A DNA stretch of 6,010 bases, taken from Bacteroidia bacterium (GTDB lineage Bacteria > Bacteroidota > Bacteroidia > Flavobacteriales > Flavobacteriaceae). Both the position numbers and the translations under genes were made by a program. Positions 4,763 to 6,010 of this stretch are shown here, in pieces. Numbering within the stretch: the stretch's first letter is position 1; the number at the start of each line of letters is the position of its first letter. The notes beneath the pieces are model-generated. The model was not told where the DNA came from. It searched no databases and saw only the letters and a list, made by a program, of their open reading frames with translations. The stretch covers positions 1 to 6,010 of the forward strand of contig JAUIAA010000139.1 in the NCBI GenBank assembly GCA_030425715.1, read 5' to 3'.

Positions 4763-6010
4763 ATGAAAAGAAAAAAAGTAATTGTAATTGGAGGCGGCTT
4801 TGCCGGAGTACAATTTATCAAATCTTTAGATAGTAACTATTTTGACATTTTATTGATTGATAAAATAAACCACCATCAATTTCAACCACTATTTTATCAA
4901 GTGGCAACTTCGCAAATTGAACCTTCGAGTATTTCTTTTCCGTTACGACATGTTTTTCGAAACAAAAAAAACATCCAATTTCGTTTGGCCGAAGTACAAA
5001 AAATTGAAGTGGATAAGAATAAAATTACTACGGATATTGGTGTATTTTCTTATGACTATCTCGTAATTGCAATAGGTTGTAAAACCAATTTTTTTGGCAA
5101 CAAAAATATAGAAAACAATACTTTTACCTTAAAAACTACCTACGATGCAATAACTATTCGCAATCATATTTTACAAACTTTTGAAGATATTATTTCGGCT
5201 ACAGCCCAAGAAAAAGAAGCCTTATTAAATTTGGTAATTGTTGGTGCTGGTCCAACCGGAGTAGAATTGGCTGGTGCTTTCGCAGAAATAAAACAAAAGG
5301 TTTTACCCAAAGATTACCGTGGTATTGATTTTTCTAAATTCAAAATATACTTAATTGAAGGAAGTCAAAATACTTTAAATAATATGAGTGAATTGGCGCG
5401 AAAAACTTCAAAAATATATTTAGAAAAAATGGGGATTGAAGTCATTACAAATACTTTTGTAAAAGACTATAATCAGAATATACTAACCTTAAATACGGGT
5501 AAAACCATCATAGCAAAAACGGTGATTTGGGCTGCAGGGGTTACCGGAAATACTTTACAAGGTTTAGAAAAATTCGACATTAAACCCAACGGAAGAATTA
5601 CCGTAAACAGAATCAATCAAGTTAAAGAAAGTAGCAATATTTTTGCATTGGGCGATATTGCCTATATGGAAACGCCAAACCATCCTAAAGGGCACCCACA
5701 GGTTGCAAATGTTGCCATCAATCAAGCAAAAAACCTCGCTAAAAATCTAAAAAAAATACAATTAGGTAAAACCCCAAAAGAATATACCTACCAAGATTTA
5801 GGCTCTATGGCAACCGTAGGTAGAAACAAAGCAGTTGTAGATTTGCCTTTTGTAAAGTTTAAGGGATTCTCCGCTTGGGTGGTTTGGATGTTTTTACATT
5901 TAATGTTAATTCTAACCGTACGTAACAAACTAATTATTTTTATCAATTGGGCTTGGACCTATATTACACAAGATACCTCACTAAGTCTCATGTTAATCCC
6001 AAGATCTAAA
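4763..6010 (+). CDS. ndh: Type II NADH:quinone oxidoreductase (NDH-2), 3' end cut by window
   Basis: The frame is open for 416 codons from the ATG at 4763 to the window edge; family members are usually about 420-440 residues, so only the last few are probably missing. NDH-2 transfers electrons from NADH via FAD to membrane quinone without pumping protons. Visible motifs: FAD dinucleotide fold GGGFAG at 10-15, with D33 closing the second strand; the family block HHQFQPLFYQVAT at 37-49; the NADH fold VGAGPTGVELAG at 160-171, with acidic E199, which favours NADH over NADPH; WAAGV at 256-260; the second FAD block ALGDIA at 295-300; and HPQVANVAINQA at 311-322. A C-terminal amphipathic to hydrophobic region from about W372 (WVVWMFLHLMLIL) fits the NDH-2 membrane anchor. 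It abuts the hemerythrin gene with zero spacing. Other two-fold flavoproteins lack the FQPLFYQVAT block and the anchor, so the call is firm. Confidence 0.93.
   Translation, partial: MKRKKVIVIGGGFAGVQFIKSLDSNYFDILLIDKINHHQFQPLFYQVATSQIEPSSISFPLRHVFRNKKNIQFRLAEVQKIEVDKNKITTDIGVFSYDYLVIAIGCKTNFFGNKNIENNTFTLKTTYDAITIRNHILQTFEDIISATAQEKEALLNLVIVGAGPTGVELAGAFAEIKQKVLPKDYRGIDFSKFKIYLIEGSQNTLNNMSELARKTSKIYLEKMGIEVITNTFVKDYNQNILTLNTGKTIIAKTVIWAAGVTGNTLQGLEKFDIKPNGRITVNRINQVKESSNIFALGDIAYMETPNHPKGHPQVANVAINQAKNLAKNLKKIQLGKTPKEYTYQDLGSMATVGRNKAVVDLPFVKFKGFSAWVVWMFLHLMLILTVRNKLIIFINWAWTYITQDTSLSLMLIPRSK

Noticed and set aside
1..6010. Search for tRNA, rRNA, riboswitch, CRISPR repeats, insertion sequences or attachment sites
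   Set aside because: Reading both strands by eye showed tightly packed ordinary genes, no spaced direct repeats, no transposase or integrase motifs and no cloverleaf-like stretch in the short intergenic gaps.

Overview
The window looks like chromosomal DNA of a Bacteroidota member, most likely a flavobacterium. It is AT-rich. Two well-placed copies of the Bacteroidota -7 promoter box (TAnnTTTG, both TATCTTTG) sit upstream of start codons, and Shine-Dalgarno sites are weak or absent. The gene families fit this group. The genus cannot be read from the sequence.

Layout, left to right. (1) Positions 1-1245 (+): the 3' part of an M81/MlrC-type metallopeptidase gene, cut by the window edge. (2) Positions 1259-2871 (-): a two-gene operon, convergent with the first gene, encoding a membrane-anchored PASTA-domain protein and then an RluD-type 23S rRNA pseudouridine synthase, joined by a 1-base TAATG overlap. 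A probable + strand terminator for the peptidase gene lies inside the 3' end of the rluD-like gene. (3) Positions 2872-3024: a divergent promoter region with a TATCTTTG box facing each way and a perfect inverted repeat (GGACA-N4-TGTCC) over the -33 region of the rightward promoter. (4) Positions 3025-4195 (+): an Rrf2-family regulator with a Cys3-His cluster, then a RIC/ScdA/YtfE-type di-iron Fe-S repair protein, closed by a strong intrinsic terminator at 4219-4257. (5) Positions 4310-6010 (+): a small hemerythrin-domain protein followed with no gap by a type II NADH dehydrogenase that runs off the window end.

How it fits together. The right half reads as a nitrosative/oxidative stress and respiration block. 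An Fe-S Rrf2 sensor probably represses its own promoter and the Fe-S repair gene, and a second transcription unit pairs a non-heme di-iron carboxylate protein with a quinone-reducing NADH dehydrogenase. The left half is housekeeping (rRNA modification, a cell-envelope PASTA protein) plus a catabolic or detoxifying amidohydrolase-like enzyme. All families are recognisable and I see no mobile element, CRISPR array, RNA gene or clearly new system. The most interesting points are the candidate Rrf2 operator, the hemerythrin/NDH-2 pairing, and the terminator embedded in a convergent gene. No gene-free stretch exceeds 300 bases; the longest are 2872-3024 and 4196-4309, both described below.
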